DNA of 7,641 bases from DAOUGC01 sp034429695 (GCA_034429695.1 DAOUGC010000116.1:1-7641), one strand, 5' to 3'. Shown: positions 1 to 6,607, numbered from the stretch's first letter. The notes: a model not told the origin generated them from the letters alone. Numbers and translations are program-made.

Positions 1-323
1 TTTTACTGGGGGTGCGCGCTGTCATCGCCGAATCCTTTGAACGTATTCACCGCTCCAACCTGGCTGAGATGGGAGTCCTGCCCCTGCAGTTCATGCCCGG
101 CGATTCGATTGCATCGCTGGGACTTACTGGCTACGAAGTATTCAGCATCGAAGGCCTGGAAAACGGCGTGAGCGTACACCAGCAACTGACCGTGCGGGCT
201 GACCGAGAGGACGGAAGCGCCATTCAATTCAGGGTCATCTCCCGCCTGGATACACCCATTGAACTGGAATACTTCCGCAAGGGTGGAATCCTCCCCTACA
301 TGCTGGATGATCTGGTTCAATAA
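1..323 (+). CDS. acnA: Aconitate hydratase (AcnA type), C-terminal fragment
   Basis: This is the last 106 codons of an aconitase, in the frame that opens at base 3; the 5' part lies outside the window. Aconitase is the cytoplasmic iron-sulfur enzyme of the TCA cycle that interconverts citrate and isocitrate through cis-aconitate. The visible part belongs to the swivelling C-terminal domain. It carries the block LLGVRAVIAESFERIHRSNL, in which the SFERIHRSN segment supplies substrate-contacting residues in the family, followed by MGVLPLQF and the C-terminal GGILPYMLDDL, all typical of AcnA/IRP-type rather than AcnB proteins. The cluster-binding cysteines would be upstream and are not visible. 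A GTG at base 12 could be mistaken for a start, but the homology runs through it to the window edge. The TAA stop is at 321-323 and a strong terminator follows. The gene has no evident link to the polysaccharide genes. Confidence 0.95.
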   Translation, partial: LLGVRAVIAESFERIHRSNLAEMGVLPLQFMPGDSIASLGLTGYEVFSIEGLENGVSVHQQLTVRADREDGSAIQFRVISRLDTPIELEYFRKGGILPYMLDDLVQ

Positions 324-347
324 TAATGGGAAATGAGACAAAGCATA

Positions 348-386
348 CAAACATGGGATCATGCACGCCCCATGTTTGTTTTTTTT
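348..386 (+). terminator. Rho-independent terminator after the aconitase gene
   Basis: A perfect 10-bp stem pairs CAAACATGGG (348-357) with CCCATGTTTG (369-378) around an 11-base loop. It is followed at once by eight T residues (379-386). It lies 24 bases after the aconitase stop and ends that transcript before the SIMPL gene. Confidence 0.92.
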
Positions 387-444
387 GGGAACCTATCAAC
401 CATTTGAACGTCTATATATTATGAAACAACAAGAGAGGAAAATC
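387..444 (+). promoter_or_regulatory. Leader of the SIMPL gene with possible -10 and a ribosome binding site
   Basis: Only 58 bases separate the upstream terminator from the SIMPL start, so this gene's promoter should lie here or overlap the hairpin. The AT-rich stretch at 413-422 contains TATATT and could serve as a -10, but I find no good -35 at 16-18 bases from it. The purine-rich AGAGAGG at about 432-438 is a clear Shine-Dalgarno sequence for the ATG at 445. The promoter part is weak; the ribosome binding site is well supported. Confidence 0.35.
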
Positions 445-1224
445 ATGAAAAAAACTTACCTGATGCTACCCATCGCCCTGGTCCTGCTGGTTGGTCTTTC
501 AGCCTGCATGCCCGCTCAGACTTCATCAACCCTGGCAAGCCTCACGGCTGGCGGCAAACTGCCCCAGGGTGGCGTCCTCCAATCCTACACGGCTGACTCA
601 CTGCCAACACTGGATGTGACCGGAACTGGAACCATCACTGCCACGCCCGATATTGCTTACATCAATGTGGGTGTGCATACCGAAGACGAATCGGTCAGCG
701 ATGCTGTTGAGCAGAACAACACCCAAACCATGCGCGTCCGCAATGCGTTGGTACAGGCCGGTGTTCAGGCTGCAGACATCCAGACCCAAAACTTCTCGGT
801 GTATACAATGCAGAACTACGACAACTCCGGCCAGCCCACCAGCTCGCGTTACGCGGTGGATAACTCGCTCTCAGTAAAAGTGCGCGATCTGGATAATCTG
901 GGAGATTTGCTCGGCGCAGTCACCAATGCCGGCGCGAACAATATTTACGGCATAACCTTTGATGTCGCGGACAAATCTGAATTGCTGGCGCAAGCCCGCG
1001 CTGAAGCACTTGAAAATGCCCAGGCACAGGCTGAAGAAATGGCTGAGAACCTGCAGGTGGAACTTGGCGACGTCATCTCCGTGACCGTGCTGAATGAAAA
1101 CTACCCCTACCCCATGCCCGCTGCAGAGGGAATGGGCGGCGGTGCAGCAGTTTCAGCGGTTCCCATTGCTCCCGGACAGATGGTTGTCCAGGTGATGGTC
1201 GAAACCGTATACATTTTAGAGTAA
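445..1224 (+). CDS. SIMPL-domain (DUF541) lipoprotein
   Basis: The product is 259 residues. It starts with a lipoprotein signal: MKK, a hydrophobic core, then the lipobox LSAC with Cys21 as the lipidation site. A spacer of about 35 residues leads into a SIMPL (DUF541) domain from about residue 56 to the end. Its hallmarks are GTGTITATPDIA near 60-71, the mid-domain block NAGANNIYGITF (161-172), the long Ala/Glu-rich helix at about 180-204, and the closing strand after IAPGQ. The family is named for a signalling molecule that associates with mouse pelle-like kinase; bacterial members such as E. coli YggE and Brucella BP26 are envelope proteins, some forming ring or channel-like oligomers, with no settled biochemical role. 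The ATG at 445 is chosen because AGAGAGG lies about 6 bases upstream and the signal peptide begins there. In-frame ATGs at 361 (inside the terminator loop) and 421 have no ribosome binding site. The gene stands alone between two terminators. Confidence 0.93.
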   Translation: MKKTYLMLPIALVLLVGLSACMPAQTSSTLASLTAGGKLPQGGVLQSYTADSLPTLDVTGTGTITATPDIAYINVGVHTEDESVSDAVEQNNTQTMRVRNALVQAGVQAADIQTQNFSVYTMQNYDNSGQPTSSRYAVDNSLSVKVRDLDNLGDLLGAVTNAGANNIYGITFDVADKSELLAQARAEALENAQAQAEEMAENLQVELGDVISVTVLNENYPYPMPAAEGMGGGAAVSAVPIAPGQMVVQVMVETVYILE

Positions 1225-1242
1225 ACAGTCATTGCAAAATCA

Positions 1243-1272
1243 AAAGGCTCCGGCAAATACCGGAGCTTTTTT
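1243..1272. terminator. Shared bidirectional terminator between convergent genes
   Basis: The 7-bp GC-rich stem GCTCCGG (1247-1253) / CCGGAGC (1260-1266) encloses the loop CAAATA. A G-T pair and A-T pairs extend it, with an A-run at 1242-1245 and a T-run at 1267-1272. Because the A-run mirrors the T-run, the hairpin can stop the SIMPL transcript on the + strand and the protease transcript on the - strand. It sits 23 bases from one stop codon and 30 from the other. Confidence 0.88.
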
Positions 1273-1295
1273 CTTGTTCAAATTAATCAGGGGTT

Positions 1296-3347
1296 TTACT
1301 CAATGCTGAACTCGTAAACCGCCTTTTGACGGGTGAATCGGGTGGTGCCGCTGACCACCAAAACGACATCACCTTCACCCTGGTAGATGAACGACTGATC
1401 ATCATTGAGCTCAATGCGTTCCACCACATTGGAGCCGTCCTGATGAATAATGGACACGACAAAAGTCTGCGGCAGCCGGTTCTGAACCCGCACAAAGCCA
1501 TCAGCCACCCAACCGCCATCATCACTTTCCAGATCAGAGCTGTAATCAATCTCAGGGATGGTGATGTCATCGATCAACATGCCTTCCCCATTGACAGCCG
1601 CATCGGTTACATATTCAAAGCGCACCTGCACCTGTTTGCCTGCGTAAGCGGAGAGGTCAACCGATTCCTCGAACCAGCCACCTGAAACACCGTTGTAGCC
1701 CCAACCGTAGGAATTACCGGAAGGGTCTTCATCCGTTCCGGATGGGGTTTCGATGATATCCCAGCTCTCTCCATCCTCAGACACCAGCAGGTACAGATAA
1801 TCGTAGTCTTCTTCGAGATCATACCAGGTGTTGAAGGTCAGGGTAATCGGGCCGCTCACATCGCTGAAGTCGAACTCGCGCGTCAGCTTCATGTCCGATT
1901 CATCACCCTTGTTGGACCAGAAGGCATACTCACCAGAATAGGCGTCTTCCTCAAGGATTCCCACTTCCTGTGAACCCTGGAACTGAATGGTGTATGGACC
2001 GCTGCATGTAATTTCGATGTAATCAACACCATACTGGTTGACTGATCGGCTCTGCGTGTTCAGCGGGCAATCGCTGACAGTCTCAGTGGCTTCGGGTGGG
2101 AACAGGCCGCTGTAGTTGGTATAAACAAAACGCCCGTCACCATAACTGGCATCATTCAAATAAGTGGCAACCACCCAGTCACCGAAGAAATTATCAGCCG
2201 TCATGCCTTCACCCGTTTCAGGATCGGTGATGCTCATCGCATTCAACACACCATCAACGCTATCCATGCCGTTGTCTTCATTGGCAACCAGTTCCTTGGT
2301 GGCGTCTTCTCCAAAGCGGTCGAGGAAATAGGTGGTGAAGAGGAAACCTGCGCCGTAATGCGGTGAAGTCGCATTAGGATCATTGGGCCAGTCATTGAGT
2401 TGCAGATCAGGGTCTGAAGTATACAGGTAGTCAAACCCACCTGCGTCGTACCCGTTGAGGAAAGAAGCCAGTTCAGAGAAACCCTCATTCAGCCATGATT
2501 CCTCATTGCGATCCCGGTACCAGTGGATCATATGCTGGAATTCATGTGCCAGCACACCGTAAGTAAACTCCTCACCCAGGCCGATATTGTCTGAATTCAG
2601 CAGGAACATCTCATGCGCATTGGAGTATTCATGTGCATCCGGATGGAGCGAATCTGCGGAGGAGAAATAACCTGCCAGGTTGTAACCCAGCCCGCCGGCG
2701 TACAGGATGTACAACCGGTCGTCTCCATCCACACCCGGGCGCCACTCGCTGCCGAAGAACTCGCGATTGGTCTGGTAAATACTTTCATCAAAGGTCTGCG
2801 CCAGATTGTTCAACTCGTCTTCATCGAAACGCACACCCTGTTCGATCCAGAAATACAGATTCTCACCAGCGTACTGCAACTCGGCAGTCACCTGGAAATT
2901 ATCGTTTGTATCCACATTGGTGACCCAGAAATCCTGAACAGCGCCAACCCCTGAAGGTGGAGTGGTTTCATAGGTCTCCGGTATACCGGTCCTTCCCTGC
3001 AATCGTTCTGCCAGCTCCAGCGGATCGTTAATTGGCACGATAACGGTTTCCAGGGTATCAAGGGTTTCGAACGCCCCTTCGCTCACCGGATCATTATTCA
3101 TCGCCGGAGGTTCTTCGGTTGGCTGATCCAGATCAAACGGGAATTCATCCTCATCGTAGAACGGGGTGATTTCAAAGTTGTAGTCAAAATCGTATTCGAA
3201 CGGCTCGGTGGAGTCTGCGTTAAAACCCAGCCAGCCAATCACTGCTGCCGGAACCCCGACGGCGAACAATACGGTGCAGCAGCACAGCAGCACCAGGACG
3301 ACAATCAAAATGATTGCCCAGACAGGAAATCGCGATGGTTTATTCAT
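1296..3347 (-). CDS. Membrane-anchored zinc metalloprotease with immune-inhibitor-A-like C-terminal region
   Basis: The product is 683 residues from the ATG at 3347. One N-terminal membrane segment (about residues 8-38, including a Cys-Cys-Cys run) is followed by a short acidic, aromatic-rich stalk (about 47-80). The peptidase domain spans about 95-420. Its zinc site is HEFQHMIHW (HExxH at 268-272), with NEGFSE 15 residues later (287-292) probably giving the third ligand as glutamate, as in gluzincins. FFGDWVVATYLND (387-399) is a conserved later helix in such proteins. From about 465 to 600 there is an InhA-like MAM-type beta sandwich (SGEYAFWSNKG, DLSAYAGKQVQVRFEY, then GMLIDDITIP), and about 605-683 forms a last beta domain. 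Cys427 and Cys448 could pair. The enzyme is predicted to face outward and cleave proteins at the surface; the substrate is unknown. An alternative ATG at 3359 is less likely: GAGG lies 6 bases before 3347. The start overlaps the upstream stop by 8 bases, implying translational coupling to the polymerase-like gene. Confidence 0.86.
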   Translation of the reverse strand: MNKPSRFPVWAIILIVVLVLLCCCTVLFAVGVPAAVIGWLGFNADSTEPFEYDFDYNFEITPFYDEDEFPFDLDQPTEEPPAMNNDPVSEGAFETLDTLETVIVPINDPLELAERLQGRTGIPETYETTPPSGVGAVQDFWVTNVDTNDNFQVTAELQYAGENLYFWIEQGVRFDEDELNNLAQTFDESIYQTNREFFGSEWRPGVDGDDRLYILYAGGLGYNLAGYFSSADSLHPDAHEYSNAHEMFLLNSDNIGLGEEFTYGVLAHEFQHMIHWYRDRNEESWLNEGFSELASFLNGYDAGGFDYLYTSDPDLQLNDWPNDPNATSPHYGAGFLFTTYFLDRFGEDATKELVANEDNGMDSVDGVLNAMSITDPETGEGMTADNFFGDWVVATYLNDASYGDGRFVYTNYSGLFPPEATETVSDCPLNTQSRSVNQYGVDYIEITCSGPYTIQFQGSQEVGILEEDAYSGEYAFWSNKGDESDMKLTREFDFSDVSGPITLTFNTWYDLEEDYDYLYLLVSEDGESWDIIETPSGTDEDPSGNSYGWGYNGVSGGWFEESVDLSAYAGKQVQVRFEYVTDAAVNGEGMLIDDITIPEIDYSSDLESDDGGWVADGFVRVQNRLPQTFVVSIIHQDGSNVVERIELNDDQSFIYQGEGDVVLVVSGTTRFTRQKAVYEFSIE

Positions 3348-4926
3348 ACCTTGCCTCATCGTTAATCATAGACTGCTTAGTTTGGCTCATGTTTGAGTGA
3401 TTATATCCGATCCAGACAGCGGCTGTCACCAGACCGGTTGTCACCCACAAATACGGAAACGCAAAAGAATCCACACTAAACCCCTCCACCAGCAGGCTGA
3501 GCACCACCAGTTGCCCTGCATAAGAAAGGCTGTCCAGCAATCCGGATGCATTGCCCATCAGGCTGCGCGCGCTGCGCCACATCAGGAAAACCCAGGTGCT
3601 GAAGAAAGAAAACGCCAGAACACCACCCTCCGCCAGCAGCCTTACCCACAGGCTCTTAATGTTCAATAACGTGGTGGAGCGGAAGACCAGGTCGCGCACC
3701 TCCACCAGACTCCACGCAAACGGCGAAAGATGCTCCGGAAAATAAAATCCAGCATTTCCAAACCCCACACCCAGCAAGGGGTGCTGGTTAAAAATACCCC
3801 AACCCGCCTGCCAGTACACCAGTCGTGATGCAAAGGTTAACTGGCGGGCATACTCCAAAATTGGGTTGGCTGCATCCAGGCGAAAGTTGAACAAACCTTT
3901 CATACGAGGGTCCACTTTGCTGAAGACAAACAGCACCCCCAGCAGAACCAACGCATATATGAGGATAAATCCGGCAATCAGTGCGATGGAGATCAGCCGG
4001 ACGCGGTTGCGTTTCAGCCAGCCCGATAATCGGCCACCGGTGATTGTGCCCGGATCGACCTGACCCTGTTCCAGCTTTTTCCGCAGCCAGCCAATCAGCC
4101 GCACATTGAGATGAACAAACACAAAGGCTGCCATCAGGCCAAAAGCCAGGAAACCCACACGTGACAGGGTTAATAATAAGACAGCCGTACCCCCCACCAA
4201 CAACAGATTTTCAAAGGATATTCCAAGCAATTTCCAACGGTGTACTGTGTTTCGTTGCATGGAAAAACCCAACCAGATGGGCAAATACAACATATTGAGT
4301 TGATGCGCCAGCCATGACGGTTCCAGGGAAAAACCGGTTGCGCGCCCACGATACAACGGTCCTACTGAAAGCAAATCCTGAAAATCGCGCATCCATTCAG
4401 GGTAACGGTGATCCAGATACCACGCAGCTCCTTGTGCAATTGACCACAGGATGATGACCAACCCGCTCCAATTGATGATGCGCAGTGCAGTCGTTAATTT
4501 CCCCTCGCTGCGCGGCAAACAGGCAGTGACAAGGTAGAAACAAATGCCAATGGCCAGGGTGACCAGGGCCTCAAATTGGTTGCGCAAGGGATCCACCCCC
4601 TTGAACATGGGCAGGTCGTCAAACCATGACAGCGTCGTGGACAGCAGGGCGGCCAGTACCAGACCGAACAGCGGCAGTACCTGGCGGGGCAATCCAAAAC
4701 CCGGCTGCACATCCTTGATGAGAATGCGCGGCAGCAACCAGATGATCACAATCAGGAATAAAACAATACCAGAAGGTGCTGCAACCGAACTGGAGCGAAC
4801 CAGTTTGACCACCAGCGGCATGCTGGTAACGGGCAGCAAAGCCAGTAACAACCACCAGCCTATGACCACAACCCGGGTGATGGGGCTTGCAAAACGGGAA
4901 TAGATGCGACCAATCCAATTCATCAT
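3340..4926 (-). CDS. O-antigen polymerase/ligase (Wzy/WaaL) family membrane protein
   Basis: The 528-residue product is highly hydrophobic with about 11-12 membrane segments, clustered near residues 18-40, 52-70, 82-100, 118-136, 150-168, 205-222, 240-275, 311-336, 430-450, 467-483 and 488-508. Family signatures are SRVGFLAFGL (255-264), the extracytoplasmic block WGIFNQHPLLGVGFGNAGFY (376-395, matching the Wzy_C HPLLGxGxGN motif), and WVRLLAEGGVLAF (427-439). RATGFSLEPSWLAHQL (195-210) resembles the RxTG...EPS stretch of exopolysaccharide polymerases, so I favour polymerase over ligase, though sequence alone cannot settle it. Such proteins use undecaprenyl-diphosphate-linked glycans at the outer face of the membrane. 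The start at 4926 has no good Shine-Dalgarno sequence; a second ATG follows directly at 4923. The wzz-like stop is 13 bases upstream, so translation may depend on coupling. The 3' end overlaps the protease gene by 8 bases. Confidence 0.87.
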   Translation of the reverse strand: MMNWIGRIYSRFASPITRVVVIGWWLLLALLPVTSMPLVVKLVRSSSVAAPSGIVLFLIVIIWLLPRILIKDVQPGFGLPRQVLPLFGLVLAALLSTTLSWFDDLPMFKGVDPLRNQFEALVTLAIGICFYLVTACLPRSEGKLTTALRIINWSGLVIILWSIAQGAAWYLDHRYPEWMRDFQDLLSVGPLYRGRATGFSLEPSWLAHQLNMLYLPIWLGFSMQRNTVHRWKLLGISFENLLLVGGTAVLLLTLSRVGFLAFGLMAAFVFVHLNVRLIGWLRKKLEQGQVDPGTITGGRLSGWLKRNRVRLISIALIAGFILIYALVLLGVLFVFSKVDPRMKGLFNFRLDAANPILEYARQLTFASRLVYWQAGWGIFNQHPLLGVGFGNAGFYFPEHLSPFAWSLVEVRDLVFRSTTLLNIKSLWVRLLAEGGVLAFSFFSTWVFLMWRSARSLMGNASGLLDSLSYAGQLVVLSLLVEGFSVDSFAFPYLWVTTGLVTAAVWIGYNHSNMSQTKQSMINDEARYE

Positions 4927-4939
4927 GGAATCATTGCTT

Positions 4940-5719
4940 TTAGGCGGTTATTCGGGAACCGCGCACGGTGAGCAGAAAAACGCCGGTCACAAACCCCGCC
5001 AGCATCCCGGCCAGCGTCAGGCCGCCGGAAGTGTTCCTCACCGGTCCAAAAGGAGCCTGCGCCCGGGCTTCAACCACAAACCCCATGGCGGGTAATATCC
5101 CCTGCGCCTCGCGTTTCTCCTGCACAACCAACTGTGCAATTTGCTCCAGTTGATCCTGCAAGTCCGCCAGGTTATTGAGTGAACATGTGGCCGTCACAGG
5201 CTCCACCGATTGCCCTTCCAGACAATCTGCCAGCATGTCCTGACGCCGCATTAACCCATCCAAAATGGCAGCATGTTCCTGCGCCTCCGAAAGCTGACCC
5301 ATGGCTGCATCCAACCAAAGGTTCGCCACCACAGCGGCTGTGTCAGGATTTTCACTGCGCACACGCATACCCCACACATGGTCAACACGTTCGGTGGTGA
5401 TATTCTCCGCCCACCAATCCTCATCCAGCGCCAGACCTGCCTCCGAGGCATCCGACTTTACTTTATCAAGCACCGCCGGCGACGCAATCACATCCCCCAC
5501 CACACCGATGGCGTAATCCTCCTCCACGTCGGTCAGAAAACCGGTGCGCGTCAGGTCAATACTGACCGATAAACTGGCTTTGCTTTCATACATCGGTTGC
5601 TTGATAAACGAAAACCCAAAACCGGCTGCGCCTCCCAGGATCATACAAACCACCATGATCCACCAGCGGCGCAGGGTGTACTGCAACATATCAAATGGCG
5701 AAAACACCGATTCATTCAT
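4940..5719 (-). CDS. Wzz/YveK-type polysaccharide chain-length regulator (co-polymerase) without kinase domain
   Basis: The product is 259 residues from the ATG at 5719, with the two-membrane-segment layout of polysaccharide co-polymerases. There is a short cytoplasmic N-terminus with MLQYTLRRWW, membrane segment 1 at about 20-38, an external domain at about 40-228 starting with the family-typical Y-S-A-L pattern (MYESKASLSVSID), and membrane segment 2 at about 232-251. A Pro-containing stretch, QAPFGPVRNTSGG (221-233), precedes segment 2, as usual. Predicted coiled coil or helix lies at about 183-205. No Walker motifs or Tyr-rich tail follow segment 2, so any partner kinase must be elsewhere. 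The role is to set the chain length of polymer made by the Wzy partner encoded 13 bases downstream. An in-frame ATG at 5773 would add 18 residues but overlaps the proposed -10, so the start at 5719 is preferred, although its ribosome binding site is poor (GGAAAA too far upstream). Cys166 and Cys179 could form an external disulfide. Confidence 0.86.
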   Translation of the reverse strand: MNESVFSPFDMLQYTLRRWWIMVVCMILGGAAGFGFSFIKQPMYESKASLSVSIDLTRTGFLTDVEEDYAIGVVGDVIASPAVLDKVKSDASEAGLALDEDWWAENITTERVDHVWGMRVRSENPDTAAVVANLWLDAAMGQLSEAQEHAAILDGLMRRQDMLADCLEGQSVEPVTATCSLNNLADLQDQLEQIAQLVVQEKREAQGILPAMGFVVEARAQAPFGPVRNTSGGLTLAGMLAGFVTGVFLLTVRGSRITA

Positions 5720-5746
5720 TCTGATTGTTTTCCATTGTTCCCCGTG

Positions 5747-5764
5747 GGTATACCAGCGATTATA
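5747..5764 (-). promoter_or_regulatory. Possible -10 box for the wzz-wzy-protease unit
   Basis: On the - strand a perfect TATAAT lies at 5764-5759, about 40 bases before the wzz-like ATG. Overlapping the expected start point is the 8-bp palindrome GGTATACC (5747-5754), which might be incidental. The region 16-18 bases upstream of the TATAAT (GATGAT) is a poor match to a -35, so this is only a candidate promoter. If real, the operon would have its own start independent of the lipoprotein gene. Confidence 0.35.
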
Positions 5765-5786
5765 CCTTACCATACCTGAGAATCAT

Positions 5787-5810
5787 CAGGGCTGCCTTTC
5801 AGCAGCCCTG
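5787..5810. repeat. Perfect 9-bp stem-loop between the lipoprotein and wzz-like genes
   Basis: CAGGGCTGC (5787-5795) pairs perfectly with GCAGCCCTG (5802-5810) around a 6-base loop. It starts 29 bases after the lipoprotein stop in the direction of transcription. There is no T-run on either side, so it is not a textbook intrinsic terminator. It may still act as a weak or Rho-assisted terminator or as a 3'-end stabiliser for the lipoprotein message, or it could be a protein-binding inverted repeat just upstream of the candidate promoter. Confidence 0.6.
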
Positions 5811-5838
5811 TGGAGAACGTTTCAGGATGGTATGACGA

Positions 5839-6570
5839 TTAATCCTTCCGCTCCTGGAAATTAATCAGGATCAGGTTCTTTTTGCAATCAGCGAATGTGT
5901 TAATCATCACCGGATAGGTCAACGGGGTTCCCGCCAGATCGTAGAGTGTAATGAACAACGAGGTGTTGGTGGCGATCACCTGGGATGCAAGTGTGATTTC
6001 GTAGCCCTGTGTTCCGTAGGCAGGAGCCATGCCGGTCAACGCCACCTGATCCACCGGGGTCTCACCAATGAACCCTTCCACAACCACCACCAGGTTCTTG
6101 ATTGGCTTGCCTTCACGGTTGAAAGCCTGTCCAGCAACACCCATCCAGCTACAGCCCTTGTTATTGGCAAAATTCTGCAGATAAACCGGTGAGTTGGCTT
6201 GCACATTAAAGAGACGCGATTGAACCGTCGGTGAGGGAATCACGCGCGTGACCGTGGCAGTCGCCGTTGCGGTGGCTGGAAGCGGTGTAACCGTGTTGGT
6301 GCTGGTAGGGGTGAAGGCGGGGGTGTTCGTAAAAGTGGCCGTGGGAGGCAGCGGCGTGCTGGTGGCGGGGCAGTTCACCGGCGGGCAGGTGGGGCACACC
6401 TGAGCTTCATCCTGCAAACTTTTGTCTTCTTCCGCTCCAACTGCACCTTCTTCCAATGATTCCACAGTGGCACTGGCTTCCACCACCGGTTCTGCCTGTG
6501 GCAGGATGGGCAAGGTGCATGAGGAAAGCAGGAAAACCATCACCAGCAGCAGAATGACTTTTCTTGACAT
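5839..6570 (-). CDS. Secreted lipoprotein with Cys-Pro cluster, Pro/Thr-rich linker and C-terminal beta module
   Basis: The product is 243 residues from the ATG at 6570, chosen because GGGGAGG lies about 6 bases upstream and a lipoprotein signal starts there; an in-frame ATG at 6597 is less likely. The lipobox LLSSC puts the lipid on Cys18. An acidic segment follows (about 26-58), then the cluster CPTCPPVNCP (59-68) and a low-complexity Pro/Thr/Ala linker (about 69-115) that looks like a cell-wall or surface spacer and may be O-glycosylated. The folded C-terminal part (about 118-243) opens with GCSWMGVAGQAFNREGKPIK (139-158), resembling the start of carboxypeptidase-regulatory-like or Ig-like beta modules, and ends with ADCKKNLILINFQE (227-240). 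Cys140 and Cys229 may pair. I recognise this type from Chloroflexota but know no assigned function. Its place between the sugar transferase and wzz-like genes suggests a role at the surface, perhaps in holding or assembling the polymer; that is inference. Confidence 0.82.
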   Translation of the reverse strand: MSRKVILLLVMVFLLSSCTLPILPQAEPVVEASATVESLEEGAVGAEEDKSLQDEAQVCPTCPPVNCPATSTPLPPTATFTNTPAFTPTSTNTVTPLPATATATATVTRVIPSPTVQSRLFNVQANSPVYLQNFANNKGCSWMGVAGQAFNREGKPIKNLVVVVEGFIGETPVDQVALTGMAPAYGTQGYEITLASQVIATNTSLFITLYDLAGTPLTYPVMINTFADCKKNLILINFQERKD

Positions 6571-6607
6571 GCATGACCTCCCCGATGGATAAAGCAAGAT
6601 TAAAAAT

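Noticed and set aside
12..323. A complete small gene starting at the GTG at base 12
   Set aside because: The aconitase signature continues upstream of the GTG to the window edge, so this is the tail of a larger gene.
361..444. An N-terminal extension of the SIMPL protein from ATG 361 or ATG 421
   Set aside because: ATG 361 lies in the loop of the aconitase terminator and ATG 421 lacks a ribosome binding site. The lipoprotein signal and AGAGAGG support the start at 445.
1326..1685. Open frame on the + strand opposite the protease gene
   Set aside because: It is antisense to a clear InhA-like region, has no ribosome binding site or recognisable protein features, and fits a chance shadow frame. 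The same applies to the + strand frames at 2613-2954 and 4544-4903.
3233..3310. Lipoprotein signal in the protease anchor because of its cysteines
   Set aside because: The residues before the cysteines (VLVLLCCC) do not match a lipobox with small residues at -1 and -3, and a long hydrophobic stretch continues after them.
5719..5773. Longer Wzz-like protein starting at ATG 5773
   Set aside because: The extra 18 residues (MVRYNRWYTHGEQWKTIR) do not look like a Wzz N-terminus, and their codons overlap the candidate TATAAT.
6240..6370. Tandem DNA repeat or CRISPR-like array in the Thr/Pro/Ala-rich stretch
   Set aside because: The repetition is short and irregular, and is explained by the low-complexity Pro/Thr/Ala linker of the lipoprotein. 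There are no evenly spaced identical repeats with spacers.
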